A DNA stretch of 64,000 nt from Streptomyces sp. F63 (GCF_018070345.1 NZ_JAGPXX010000029.1:1-64000), one strand, 5' to 3'; numbered from the stretch's first letter, positions 1 to 6,899 are shown. Notes: generated by a model from the letters alone, not told the origin. Program-made: numbers and translations.

Positions 1-79
1 GCTGGTCGTCCACCGCCCGGGACGGCTGCGGCTCAGGCGTCTCGACGGACTGGGTCTCGGTCACGTTCTTACTGGTCAT
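1..79 (-). CDS. Truncated unknown protein, N-terminal part only
   Basis: An ATG at 79 reads leftward to the window edge and gives 26 codons beginning MTSKNVTETQSVE, polar and rich in Pro, Glu and Thr. A purine-rich AAGGAAG lies about 8 nt upstream of the ATG, a good ribosome binding site. The rest of the gene is outside the window, so no function can be given. It is transcribed away from the glycine-rich gene that starts at about 159, so the 79 bp between them probably hold both promoters. Confidence 0.6.
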   Translation of the reverse strand, partial: MTSKNVTETQSVETPEPQPSRAVDDQ

Positions 80-158
80 CGATGCATCTTCCTTGATCAG
101 GAGTTACACCGAACGTCTTACAGTCCCTCACCTTCCCTGCAAGGAAGGAATCCGTGAG

Positions 159-794
159 GTGTGCGGCACGGGGCCGTCCCTCTACATGTTCGCGTCGCCA
201 TCGACGGACGTGGCCCCGGAGAACACCGAGTCGAAGCTGAATGATTCGGTCAACGACGGTGAAACGGTCGCTGAGATCCAGGATCTGGCGGATGAGCTCA
301 TCGACAACGGTGGCGCCAGCAACATGGCGGCCAAGGAGATCTATGAAGCCTTGGTCAAGTACACTGGTGGGGTCAAGACTGTGGGTCTGTGCGCCGGTGG
401 CGGCGGCGGGTTCGTGGTCGGCGGGAACGCCTCGACCTGCCTGATCGTCACGCAGCTGCCGAACGGGGAATTCGTCCTCGACCGGACTGAGTCGGTCGGC
501 GTCGACTTCCCCACCATCGGCGGCAGCGCGGAAATCAATCTGCTGGCCAGTAACGCCGATAACCCTTCGAACCTTCACGGTCACGGCATCGACTTCGGGG
601 CGAGCGCGGCCTGGGGCGTGGGCGCGAACGTGGGCATTGAGTTCGGGTACGGTGCGGAAAATTCCAAGGGGAAGCAAGTCTGGGCGGCGTACGGAGGGAT
701 TCAATACGGTGCAGAAGCGGAAATCTCCATCGGATACAATTTCACCGGCGGCGGTGGAATGATCAAGGACGCTATCGGCGACTTGTTCAGTTGA
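159..794 (+). CDS. Unrecognised glycine-rich protein
   Basis: I do not recognise this 211-residue protein. The frame is open upstream to 93. I chose the GTG at 159 because AAGGAAGG lies about 10 nt before it; an ATG at 186 is an alternative. The N-terminal third contains an acidic helical stretch (ETVAEIQDLADELIDNG). A run LCAGGGGGFVVGGNASTC with two cysteines follows. The C-terminal half alternates Gly, Ala and aromatic residues (WGVGANVGIEFGYGAEN, ISIGYNFTGGGG), which suggests beta strands or a small barrel. No convincing signal peptide is visible. Codon use is less GC-biased than in the core genes, which fits acquired DNA. It is followed by a strong hairpin and then a small membrane protein. 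Confidence 0.65.
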   Translation: MCGTGPSLYMFASPSTDVAPENTESKLNDSVNDGETVAEIQDLADELIDNGGASNMAAKEIYEALVKYTGGVKTVGLCAGGGGGFVVGGNASTCLIVTQLPNGEFVLDRTESVGVDFPTIGGSAEINLLASNADNPSNLHGHGIDFGASAAWGVGANVGIEFGYGAENSKGKQVWAAYGGIQYGAEAEISIGYNFTGGGGMIKDAIGDLFS

Positions 795-812
795 TCTCTG
801 ATCTCTGATCTC
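792..812. repeat. Three copies of a 7-bp tandem repeat at a stop codon
   Basis: The heptamer TGATCTC is repeated three times in tandem, starting at the TGA stop codon of the glycine-rich gene. It is simple, perfect and non-coding, and may reflect slippage. Confidence 0.8.
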
Positions 813-824
813 TGAACCCTGATT

Positions 825-867
825 CCGGGTGGCCTGCCGCATCCTATGGGTGCGGCGGGCCACCCGG
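825..867. terminator. Hairpin after the glycine-rich gene
   Basis: A near-perfect inverted repeat with arms CCGGGTGGCC-GCCGCA and TGCGGC-GGCCACCCGG encloses a loop of about 9 nt. It lies 30 bp after the stop codon and before the next small gene. It lacks a long T-tract, as is usual in Streptomyces, and is probably a terminator or RNA stabiliser. Confidence 0.65.
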
Positions 868-889
868 TGATTTACGGCCTCATGGACGG

Positions 890-1123
890 ATGAAAATGAA
901 CCTTGCTGCGAAATTTAGTGACGACACCATCGTCAGGCTGGGCTTTGCCCCATTCATGCTGATGCTTGGCCTTCTGGTCCTGACCAACTACAAGGGGATT
1001 ATCGAGAAGTTTTATTTCAAGAGTCAGGGAAGGGAAGCCACCCCTTTCTGGATCATCCTTTTTCGTATAGGCGGATCCTTTTGGGTGATCGCTGCAGTCA
1101 CCTTGCTCATCGGGATCTGGTGA
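890..1123 (+). CDS. Small two-helix membrane protein, unknown
   Basis: This 77-residue protein has two predicted membrane segments, about residues 16-33 (LGFAPFMLMLGLLVL) and 53-76 (PFWIILFRIGG then WVIAAVTLLIGIW). A short basic linker (KFYFKSQGRE) joins them. It starts with ATGAAAATG just after the hairpin at 825-867. Base composition is less GC-rich than in core genes. No family was recognised. Its place next to an unknown glycine-rich protein would suit an immunity or transport partner, but that is inference only. Confidence 0.6.
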   Translation: MKMNLAAKFSDDTIVRLGFAPFMLMLGLLVLTNYKGIIEKFYFKSQGREATPFWIILFRIGGSFWVIAAVTLLIGIW

Positions 1124-1302
1124 CGGCTGCACGGCTTCGAGGCCACCCCGCGTATACGGGTCACCCTGCCCGGCGCCGCGATCAGCGGGTTGACCTCGGC
1201 TTCGTGAGCCCTCGGCAGTTTGCTGTTGAGGGTTCCCTGCTTGTCGCAGTCGGCGGAGCGGCTCGCCCCTGTCGACCGCGTCCCAGCGGTAGTGCACGCA
1301 TA

Positions 1303-1552
1303 GTGCCGTAGCAGCGAACATTTGCCCTGTTGTGACGTGACGGGCTGTCTGGGCGCTGTGCCTGTCGGCTCGTCTCCGGCACCCTGTCGGGGTGGCGGAA
1401 CGAGTGCGCGTGCGCGAGATCGATGACGACGAGGGGCAACGGCTGCTGCGGATCATTCGCAGGGTACCGGGTCGGTGGTGACCTGGCGCCGGGCGCAGTT
1501 GGTGTTGCTTTTCGCGCAGGGGATGCCGGTCGGAAGAATTACAGAGGCAGCC
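1303..1552 (+). mobile_element. 5' remnant of an IS630-family element (copy 1)
   Basis: A terminal repeat preceded by TA (1301-1302) begins GTGCCGTAGCAGCGAAC at 1303-1326. It closely matches the left end of the larger IS630 element at 2865. After about 65 bp a GTG at 1392 opens a transposase reading AERVRVREIDDDEG, then LLRIIRR. A 1-nt loss near 1463 shifts the frame, and VTWRRAQLVLL continues in another frame. Similarity ends near 1552, where group II intron sequence begins. This copy shows the normal spacing from terminal repeat to transposase start, which makes the extra gene in copy 2 stand out. Confidence 0.75.
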
Positions 1553-1725
1553 AGTACGGAACCGTCGTGGCACCCAGGGCCGGAAAGCCCTGGCGGGAGA
1601 GACCGAATGCCGCCGGTGATCGGCGTCGGTGAGCCGTGTGCGGGAGAACCGCATGCACGGTTCGAAGCGGCGGGGGCTGGAAACGGAGCGGAAGCACTCC
1701 GCCACCGCGCCAGCCCCCGACCTTA
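1553..1725 (+). mobile_element. 3' remnant of a group II intron (domains V and VI)
   Basis: Positions 1631-1663 fold as a classic group II domain V hairpin: GAGCCGTGTGCGGGAG, a bulge, then CCGCATGCACGGTTC. Positions 1671-1719 form a domain VI-like stem with arms CGGGGGCTGG and CCAGCCCCCG, and the segment ends near ...CCGACCTTAC, typical of intron 3' ends. No intron-encoded reverse transcriptase and no domains I-IV are visible, so this is a 5'-truncated remnant. It sits directly against the broken IS630 copy. The left boundary is approximate. Confidence 0.75.
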
Positions 1726-1765
1726 CAACCTGCTTCGGGAGTGCGGAGGTTGGGCTGACAACGTG

Positions 1766-1824
1766 GTGAAGCCCCTGGTAGACGGGTTTTCGACCAAGAG
1801 AACCGTCTCCACCAGAGGCTTCAC
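1766..1824. repeat. Inverted repeat before a transposase remnant
   Basis: Arms GTGAAGCC-CTGGT-GACGG and CCGTC-ACCAG-GGCTTCAC surround a loop of about 17 nt. The repeat ends one base before the GTG of the IS5-type transposase remnant. It may be the end region or regulatory leader of that element. Confidence 0.6.
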
Positions 1825-1957
1825 GTGCTTGTCTACCCGTCGGGCGTCGACGTGTCCAGCTCTGCCCTCCGCTTCCTCACGCAGCAGCTGCGGCGCCACC
1901 GCCGTGCGATCGGCTCCCGTTGGCGCCTGAGCGCCGGCCGCCAGGCCCTGCTCACCC
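1825..1957 (+). pseudogene. N-terminal remnant of an IS5-family transposase
   Basis: A GTG at 1825 opens about 44 codons reading LVYPSGVDVSSSALRFL, then RRHRRAIGSRWR and GRQALLTL. This matches my memory of the N-terminal helix-turn-helix region of Streptomyces IS5-type DDE transposases. Similarity stops abruptly near 1957, and neither the catalytic domain nor a downstream end is present. The element is dead and serves only as a marker of past insertions. Confidence 0.65.
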
Positions 1958-2115
1958 TTCGCGGGCCTCCGCTTCTGCAGTGGAGAACCCAGGCCTTGCG
2001 GAGGCTGCTGTGGCAAGGATCGTGGAGGGGAAACACCGGTCGCCGATCGGGGACGACGGGCACCAGCCGAATCGGCCCGTACCGCCGCCCCCTCCTCCCC
2101 CTTTGCTTCCGCCCC

Positions 2116-2710
2116 TCCGCCTGCCTGGTCATCGACGGGAAGGTGGTCGCCTTCGCCGAGGAGGAGCGCTTCTCCCGCCGCAAGCGCCACAAGGACTCCC
2201 GCTCCTGCGCAGTGGCCGCGGCCTACCGCCTGTCCGAGGCCGGCATCACCCTGGCCGACGTTGACAGATCGCCATCCCTTCAACCCGGCCTGGCCTACGC
2301 CGAGCGACATCTGCACGGACGCCGAGCTGATCGCCGAACTCCTCGCCCCCGCCCTGTTCGGCCACCACCGGCCCCGGCAGGTCACCGTGGTCGAGCACCA
2401 CCTCGCGCACGCCGCCTCCGCCTTCCACCCCAGCGGCTTCGACGAGGCCGCCGTCCTGGTGGTCGACGGCTCCGGCGACGGTGTCTCCGCCACCCTCGCC
2501 CACGGCACCGCCGACGGACTGAAGGCCCTGCGCCAGTTCCCGTTCATCCAGTCGCTGGGCTGGTTCTACGAGACCATCGCCGAAGACCTCGGACTCGGCA
2601 ACTGGACCAGCTCCGGCAAGCTCATGGGCCTGGCCGGCTACGGCAACCCCGACCGCTACACCCTCGACTTCCCCACCGCCCGCGCTGGCGGCTCGTCGAG
2701 AAGGAGCTGA
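2116..2710 (+). pseudogene. Fragment of a carbamoyltransferase (NodU/CmcH/TobZ family), frameshifted
   Basis: The N-terminal Kae1-like domain of an O-carbamoyltransferase can be read in two frames. The first (about 2116-2262) gives SACLVIDGKVVAFAEEERFS and KRHKDSRSCAVAAAYRL. After a 1-nt loss near 2262 a second frame (to 2710) gives FNPAWPTPSDIC, the family motif HHLAHAASAF, VVDGSGDGVSATLAHG and SGKLMGLAGYGNP. The start codon, the rest of the N-terminal domain and the C-terminal domain are missing. Intact homologues of about 550-600 residues transfer carbamoyl from carbamoyl phosphate to hydroxyls of antibiotics or Nod factors. This was probably once a secondary-metabolism gene. Confidence 0.75.
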
Positions 2711-2820
2711 ACGACGTCATCGTGACGGCCGCAGTGGCACTTGCCACCATCAGCCCGGACCCGGAGAAGGCGCTCGCCGGCTGTGTCCAGGGCCTGCTGG
2801 CGCGCCTCAGCCTCGCCTGA
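2711..2820 (+). other. Unassigned coding remnant
   Basis: Just after the carbamoyltransferase fragment, another frame reads LNDVIVTAAVALATISPD, then EKALAGCVQGLLARLSLA, and stops at 2820. It looks like the C-terminal helix of some protein but has no start or partner. I could not assign it. Confidence 0.35.
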
Positions 2821-2946
2821 CCCGGGCCGGCCGCCACGCAGCAGGGGCCGCACAGCTGCTGCTAGTGCCGCGGAATGCAACGTTTGCCTCGTAGTTGGGG
2901 CCGCGATTCACGCCGTGGGTCTGCCTGGGTCTGGGAGAATCGGCGG

Positions 2947-3318
2947 ATGCTGAACATCGGAACGATCGTGATGGGGGCCACCGATGTGCGGCGGGCCGCG
3001 GAGTTCTGGAGCCGGGCACTGGGCTACGTCCCTCGCGATGGTGAGGTGAAGGATGACTGGGTGGTGCTGGTGCCGGCCGACGGCTCCGGCGCCGCACTGG
3101 CTCTCGACCTCAGTACGACGCCCGTGCAGGAACACCCGAGAGTCCACCTCGACCTTTATGCCGACGACGCCGCCGATCAGGAAGCCGAAGTGGCACGACT
3201 GATCTCCCTGGGCGCTGAACGCGTCGACTGGGACTTCTATCCGGACGACGCCGACTTTGTCGTGCTCGCCGATCCGGAGGGCAACCGCTTCTGCGTCATC
3301 GACACCAGTCACGGCTGA
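2947..3318 (+). CDS. VOC (glyoxalase/bleomycin-resistance fold) family protein
   Basis: The 123-residue protein starts MLNIGTIVMGATDVRRAAEF and ends DPEGNRFCVIDTSHG, typical of a single-module vicinal-oxygen-chelate protein with the glyoxalase/bleomycin-resistance fold. The DPEGNRFCV segment is the characteristic final strand. I placed the start at the ATG at 2947 because GGGAG lies about 9 nt upstream; the frame is open further 5' but runs into the IS630 terminal repeat. Such proteins bind metals, drugs or small metabolites, and the substrate is unknown. It lies between the IS630 left end and the transposase gene, and ends 16 bp before the transposase GTG, so it looks like passenger cargo. 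Confidence 0.8.
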   Translation: MLNIGTIVMGATDVRRAAEFWSRALGYVPRDGEVKDDWVVLVPADGSGAALALDLSTTPVQEHPRVHLDLYADDAADQEAEVARLISLGAERVDWDFYPDDADFVVLADPEGNRFCVIDTSHG

Positions 3319-4351
3319 CGCACACGGGGCTCAGGTGGCGGAGCGGGTGCGAGTGCGTGAGATCGACGATGACGAAGGCAGAGGCTGCTTCGGATCATCC
3401 GCCGGGGCACCGGGTCGGTGGTGACCTGGCGGCGGGCCCAAATGGTCCTGCTGTCCGCGCAGGGCATGCCGGTGGCGAAGATCGCCGAGGTGTCGTTCAC
3501 CAGCGACGACCGGGTCCGGGACGTGATCCACGACTTCAACACCGACGGCTTCGACTCCCTCTACCCGAAGTACAAAGGCGGTCGGCCGAAGACCTTCACC
3601 CTGCCCGAGCGGCGCGAGATCAAGAAGATCGCCAAATCCAAGCCGACCGAGCACGACCTGCCGTTTTCCACCTGGAGCCTGACCAAGCTGGCGGACTTTC
3701 TGGTCGCCGAGGGGGTGGTCGACGACATCAGCCACGAGGGCCTGCGCATCCTGCTCCGCGAGGAAGGCGTCTCCTTTCAACGCATAAAGACCTGGAAGAC
3801 CTCCCGCGATCCCGACTACGCGGCCAAGAAGGCACGGGTCGAGCACCTCTACGCGATCGCCGACGGCGAGGTGATACCCGAGGACGACGAGCCCGAAGTG
3901 GTCTTCTGTGTGGACGAGTTCGGGCCGCTCAACCTGGTGCCCCACACCCCGGACGCCAGTGGGCCGAGCGCGGTGGCAGGCACAAGGAGCCCGACCGCGA
4001 ACCTCGTCGCAGGCGCCGGGCCACCTACAACCGCTACGGCGGAGTACGGCACCTGTTCGCCGCACTCGACCTGGCCAAAGACAAGCTCTACGGACACATC
4101 AAGCCGATCAAGAGGAGGACGCAGTTCCTGGAGTTCTGCCGCTACCTGCGCAGTCTCTACCCGCCCGAGACCCGCATCGCGATCGTCTGCGACAACTTCT
4201 CCCCGCACTTGACCACGAAGAAGTGCCAGCGGGTCGGCTCGTGGGCGGCGGCGAACAACGTCGAGCTCGCCTACACCCCGACGAACTCCTCCTGGCTCAA
4301 CCGCATCGAGGCCCAGTTCACCGCTCTGCGCTACCGGGACTATTCGCAGTG

Positions 4352-4371
4352 CACCGGGCTTCAGCCCGGTG
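4352..4371 (+). repeat. Left-end hairpin of the IS605-type element
   Basis: The palindrome CACCGGGCTTCAGCCCGGTG lies 17 bp inside the left boundary. Such an imperfect hairpin is the recognition structure for the Y1 transposase at left ends of this superfamily. Confidence 0.75.
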
Positions 4372-4456
4372 GTGAAGCGATTCTGAGAGCTGCTCTGACC
4401 ACCGTGACGACCAGTACGAACGTTGGCGTCGATGTCCATAAACCCCATTGTGTAGC

Positions 4457-5674
4457 GTGATCCGCGTGCAGCTTCGGTACAGCTTCCGCTTGTACCCGGG
4501 CGCCGGTCAGCGCAGCGCGCTGGCGCGGGCGTTCGGGTGTGTGCGGGTGGTCTACAACGACGCGCTCCGCGCTCGGGAGGCCGCCCGCAGCGAAGGCATG
4601 CCGTTCCCGAGGACCGGGGACCTGTCCAAGCAGCTCATCACCGAGGCGAAGAAGACCCCGGAACGGGCCTGGCTCGGCGAGGTCTCGGCGGTCGTCCTCC
4701 AGCAGTCCCTCCGCGATCTGGACGCCGCGTACCGGAACTTCTTCGACGGGCTCAAGGGCAGGCGCCCCCGCATGGGCGCACCCCGGTACAAGTCGAAACG
4801 GGACACCCGGCAGTCGGTCCGGTTCACCGCGAACGCCCGCTGGTCGATCACGACCGGCGGGAAGCTGCGCCTGCCGAGGGTCGGCGATGTCAAGGTGAAG
4901 TGGTCGCGGACGCTGCCTTCCGTGCCGTCGACGGTGACGGTGGTCAAGGACAGTGCGGGCAGGTACTTCGCGAGCTTCGTCGTGGAGACCGGTCCGGAGG
5001 AAGTCCTTCCCGGGGTCACGCCCGAGCTGGGCATCGATCTCGGGCTCGGGCACTTCGCGGTCCTCTCCGACGGGACGAAGGTCGACAGCCCGCGCTTCCT
5101 GCGCCGCGCCGAGAAGCGTCTGAGGAAAGCACAGCGTTCCCTGTCCCGCAAAGAGAAGGGCTCCAGCAACCGGAACAGGGCCCGGATCAAAGTCGCCCGC
5201 GCACACGCGAAGGTGGCCGACGCACGCCGCGAGTTCCACCACCAGCTCTCCACCCGGCTGATCCGCGAGAACCAAGCGGTCGCCGTGGAGGACCTGGCGG
5301 TGAAGGGACTCGCCCGCACGCGCCTGGCCAAGTCCGTCCACGACGCCGGATGGTCGGCGTTCGTGAACATGCTGGAGTACAAGGCCGCCCGGTACGGGCG
5401 CACCTTCGTGAAGATCGGCCGCTTCGAGCCGACCTCCCAGGTGTGCTCGCAGTGCGGCGTCAAGGACGGCCCCAAGTCCCTGCACGTCCGTGTGTGGACG
5501 TGCAGGGCGTGCGGGGCGGTCCTGGACCGGGACATCAACGCGGCGGTCAACGTCGCCAAGGCGGCCGGACTGGCCGTGACAGCCTGTCGAGCGCAGGTAA
5601 GACCGGGACTCGTCCCGGCACCGCGCAGCGAAGCAGGAACCCACCCGACACCGCAACCTTCAACAGCGCAGTAG
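4457..5674 (+). CDS. tnpB: TnpB RNA-guided endonuclease family protein
   Basis: The protein has about 405 residues, full length for TnpB. N-terminal IRVQLRYSFRLYPGAGQ and RVVYNDALRAREA match the family's helix-turn-helix region. RuvC-I Asp is in GIDLGLGHFAVLSDG, RuvC-II Glu in VAVEDLAVKGLARTRL, the zinc finger is CSQCG followed by CRACG, and RuvC-III Asp is in LDRDINAAVNVAKAAG. No key residue is missing, so it could be an active omega-RNA-guided nuclease. GTG 4457 was chosen; TTG 4448 and GTG 4466 are in frame too, and no good ribosome binding site separates them. The last 40 residues are low-complexity and overlap the presumed omega RNA. It is unpaired with TnpA and nested in IS630. Confidence 0.9.
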   Translation: MIRVQLRYSFRLYPGAGQRSALARAFGCVRVVYNDALRAREAARSEGMPFPRTGDLSKQLITEAKKTPERAWLGEVSAVVLQQSLRDLDAAYRNFFDGLKGRRPRMGAPRYKSKRDTRQSVRFTANARWSITTGGKLRLPRVGDVKVKWSRTLPSVPSTVTVVKDSAGRYFASFVVETGPEEVLPGVTPELGIDLGLGHFAVLSDGTKVDSPRFLRRAEKRLRKAQRSLSRKEKGSSNRNRARIKVARAHAKVADARREFHHQLSTRLIRENQAVAVEDLAVKGLARTRLAKSVHDAGWSAFVNMLEYKAARYGRTFVKIGRFEPTSQVCSQCGVKDGPKSLHVRVWTCRACGAVLDRDINAAVNVAKAAGLAVTACRAQVRPGLVPAPRSEAGTHPTPQPSTAQ

Positions 5675-5728
5675 GCGGGAATCGCCGTCCTTCAGGGCGG
5701 CGAGGATGTCAATTCACCCTGGATGGCA
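5560..5728 (+). ncRNA. Predicted omega RNA with guide
   Basis: In known TnpB systems the guide RNA is transcribed from the 3' end of tnpB through the element's right end into flanking DNA. Here that includes the right-end hairpin 5683-5702, the terminal TCAA, and a guide starting at 5713 (TTCACCCTGGATGGCA). The guide lies within the IS630 transposase gene. The 5' end is a guess, and the 16-nt guide length follows the ISDra2 precedent. No promoter was identified. Confidence 0.5.
5683..5702 (+). repeat. Right-end hairpin of the IS605-type element
   Basis: The stem CGCCGTCC / GGGCGGCG (8 pairs, one G-U) has a TTCA loop. It is followed by AGGATG and the terminal TCAA at 5709-5712, the standard architecture of the right end and omega RNA scaffold. 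Confidence 0.75.
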
Positions 5729-5863
5729 CCGACCACGCCAGTCACAAGGAGCAGGGCAGCATGATCCGCCGCTACATCATCTGGCGAAACCGCCCTGTCG
5801 ACGACCGGCGGCTACGCGCCGTCGTCGACAGGGCGAACGTTGCCTGATGCGGCACTAGCTGCT

Positions 5864-5876
5864 GCTGTGCGGGCCC
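5864..5876. terminator. Right half of a hairpin split by the IS630 insertion
   Basis: GCTGTGCGGGCCC here pairs with GGGCCGCACAGC at 2845-2856 on the other side of the IS630 element. Rejoining the flanks at TA gives one long hairpin followed by TCCTTTCT, so the ancestral site was probably a transcription terminator. The two halves can no longer act as one terminator. Confidence 0.6.
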
Positions 5877-5914
5877 TCCTTTCTGCTCCCGACTTTGCGG
5901 TGCGCACTTCTGGC

Positions 5915-5961
5915 TGATCGTCTCCCGGTCTCCTGGGTGGGAGACGAGTGGGAGATGATCA
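5915..5961. repeat. Inverted repeat between mobile DNA and core genes
   Basis: The outer arms TGATCGTCTCCC and GGGAGATGATCA differ by one base. An inner pair GTCTCCC / GGGAGAC can also form. It marks the edge of the accessory region, 60 bp before uppP, and could be a terminator for uppP or an element end. No T-tract is present. Confidence 0.5.
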
Positions 5962-6023
5962 TGGCGTGATGCTGCAATCAGGCGCTGGGAAATGCTGGGT
6001 AGCGCTGCCTGTGCGGCCCTGGT

Positions 6024-6899
6024 TCAGCCGCCGGATTCGCCCGCGTGTGGGCTCAGCACACCGGCCCCGACCAGCACGAACAGCAGGATGCCGAGCGCGA
6101 TCCGGTACCAGACGAACGGCATGAAGCTCTTGGTGGTGATGAACTTCATGAACCAGGCGATGACGACATACCCGACCGCGAAGGCGACGACGGTGGCCAG
6201 GATCGTCGGCCCCCAGGAGACGTGGCTGTCACCGCCGATCTCCTTCAGCTCGTAGGCGCCCGAGGCCAGCACCGCCGGGATGGCGAGCAGGAACGAGTAG
6301 CGGGCCGCGGCCTCGCGGGTGTAGCCCATGAAGAGGCCGCCGCTGATCGTCGCGCCGGACCGGGAGACGCCGGGGATCAGGGCCATGGCCTGGCAGAAAC
6401 CGAAGATCAGGCCGTCGCGGACACCGAGGTCGCCGAGGGTCTTCCGCTCCTTGGCGACCCGGTGCCGGCCGCCGGTCTCGTCGCGGGCCGCCAGCCGGTC
6501 GGCGACGCCCAGGACGACGCCCAGCACGATGAGGGTGGTGGCGATCAGCCGCAGATCGCGGAACGGGCCCTCGATCTGGTCCTTGAAGGTCAGGCCGAGC
6601 ACACCGATCGGGATCGAGCCGACGATCACCAGCCAGCCCATCCTGGCGTCCTGGTCCGAGCGTATCTCCCGGTCGGTCAGCGACCGGGTCCAGGCGGAGA
6701 GGATGCGCCCGATGTCCTTCCGGAAGTAGATGAGCACCGCGGACTCGGTGCCGATCTGGGTGATCGCCGTGAAGGCCGCTCCGGGATCCTGCCAGTCGGC
6801 GAAGGCCGCGGTGAGCCGCAGATGGGCGCTGGAGGAGATCGGAAGGAACTCGGTCAACCCCTGGACGAGCCCGAGGATGAGTGATTCGAACCAGGACAT
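6024..6899 (-). CDS. uppP: Undecaprenyl-diphosphate phosphatase
   Basis: This 291-residue polytopic membrane protein starts MSWFESLILGLVQGLTEFLP. It dephosphorylates undecaprenyl pyrophosphate to recycle the lipid carrier for peptidoglycan, and its overproduction gives bacitracin resistance. The two BacA/UppP active-site motifs are present: EFLPISSSAHL near residue 18 and PGVSRSGAT in the C-terminal half. About eight hydrophobic segments are visible. I used the ATG at 6899, the family's usual start. The frame extends 6 codons upstream to a TTG, but no clear ribosome binding site supports either. It is monocistronic, at the boundary of the accessory region. Confidence 0.93.
   Translation of the reverse strand: MSWFESLILGLVQGLTEFLPISSSAHLRLTAAFADWQDPGAAFTAITQIGTESAVLIYFRKDIGRILSAWTRSLTDREIRSDQDARMGWLVIVGSIPIGVLGLTFKDQIEGPFRDLRLIATTLIVLGVVLGVADRLAARDETGGRHRVAKERKTLGDLGVRDGLIFGFCQAMALIPGVSRSGATISGGLFMGYTREAAARYSFLLAIPAVLASGAYELKEIGGDSHVSWGPTILATVVAFAVGYVVIAWFMKFITTKSFMPFVWYRIALGILLFVLVGAGVLSPHAGESGG

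Larger units (their letters stand above)
4335..5712 (+). mobile_element. IS200/IS605-superfamily element of IS1341 type (TnpB only)
   Basis: The element interrupts the IS630 transposase between CTAC (4331-4334) and TTCACC (5713). The left end has a subterminal hairpin at 4352-4371 and the right end one at 5683-5702. The right end finishes in TCAA, as in IS608-type elements. Removing it restores the transposase frame exactly with no target duplication, as expected for this superfamily. Only tnpB is present. There is no Y1 HUH transposase (TnpA), so mobility would need help in trans. Confidence 0.88.
3335..5847 (+). pseudogene. IS630-family DDE transposase, frameshifted and split by TnpB element
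   Basis: A GTG at 3335 begins AERVRVREIDDDEG. A 1-nt loss near 3381 moves the frame, which continues VTWRRAQMVLLSAQGMPV through the first catalytic Asp (CVDEFG, about 3910). A second shift near 3945 moves to a third frame with HLFAALDLAKDKLYGHIKP, the second Asp (IVCDNFSPH, about 4187) and the catalytic Glu (NSSWLNRIEAQF, about 4303). At 4334 the IS605-type element interrupts it. The sequence resumes exactly in frame at 5713 (TAC then TTCACCCTG) and ends RAVVDRANVA. All DDE residues can still be read, but no single intact protein is possible. Confidence 0.9.
2865..5855 (+). mobile_element. IS630-family element carrying a cargo gene and a nested TnpB element
   Basis: Imperfect 24-bp terminal inverted repeats lie at 2865-2888 (GTGCCGCGGAATGCAACGTT...) and 5832-5855 (reverse strand GTGCCGCATCAGGCAACGTT...). 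Each is flanked by TA (2863-2864 and 5856-5857) within CTAG, the known IS630 target. The 2,991-bp unit contains a VOC-fold gene, a transposase gene broken by two frameshifts, and a 1,378-bp IS605-type insertion at 4335-5712. Without that insertion it is about 1.6 kb, longer than the usual 1.1-1.2 kb because of the cargo gene. It is unlikely to move by itself. Confidence 0.85.

Noticed and set aside
69..863. 264-codon minus-strand ORF across the glycine-rich gene
   Set aside because: It opposes a better-supported gene, has Arg/Val/Asp-rich shadow composition, no domain and no ribosome binding site. The real minus-strand gene here starts at 79 in another frame.
4537..5847. Plus-strand ORF overlapping tnpB and running into the IS630 3' end
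   Set aside because: It is out of frame with TnpB and has Arg/Gly-rich nonsense composition. Only its last codons coincide with the real IS630 C-terminus.
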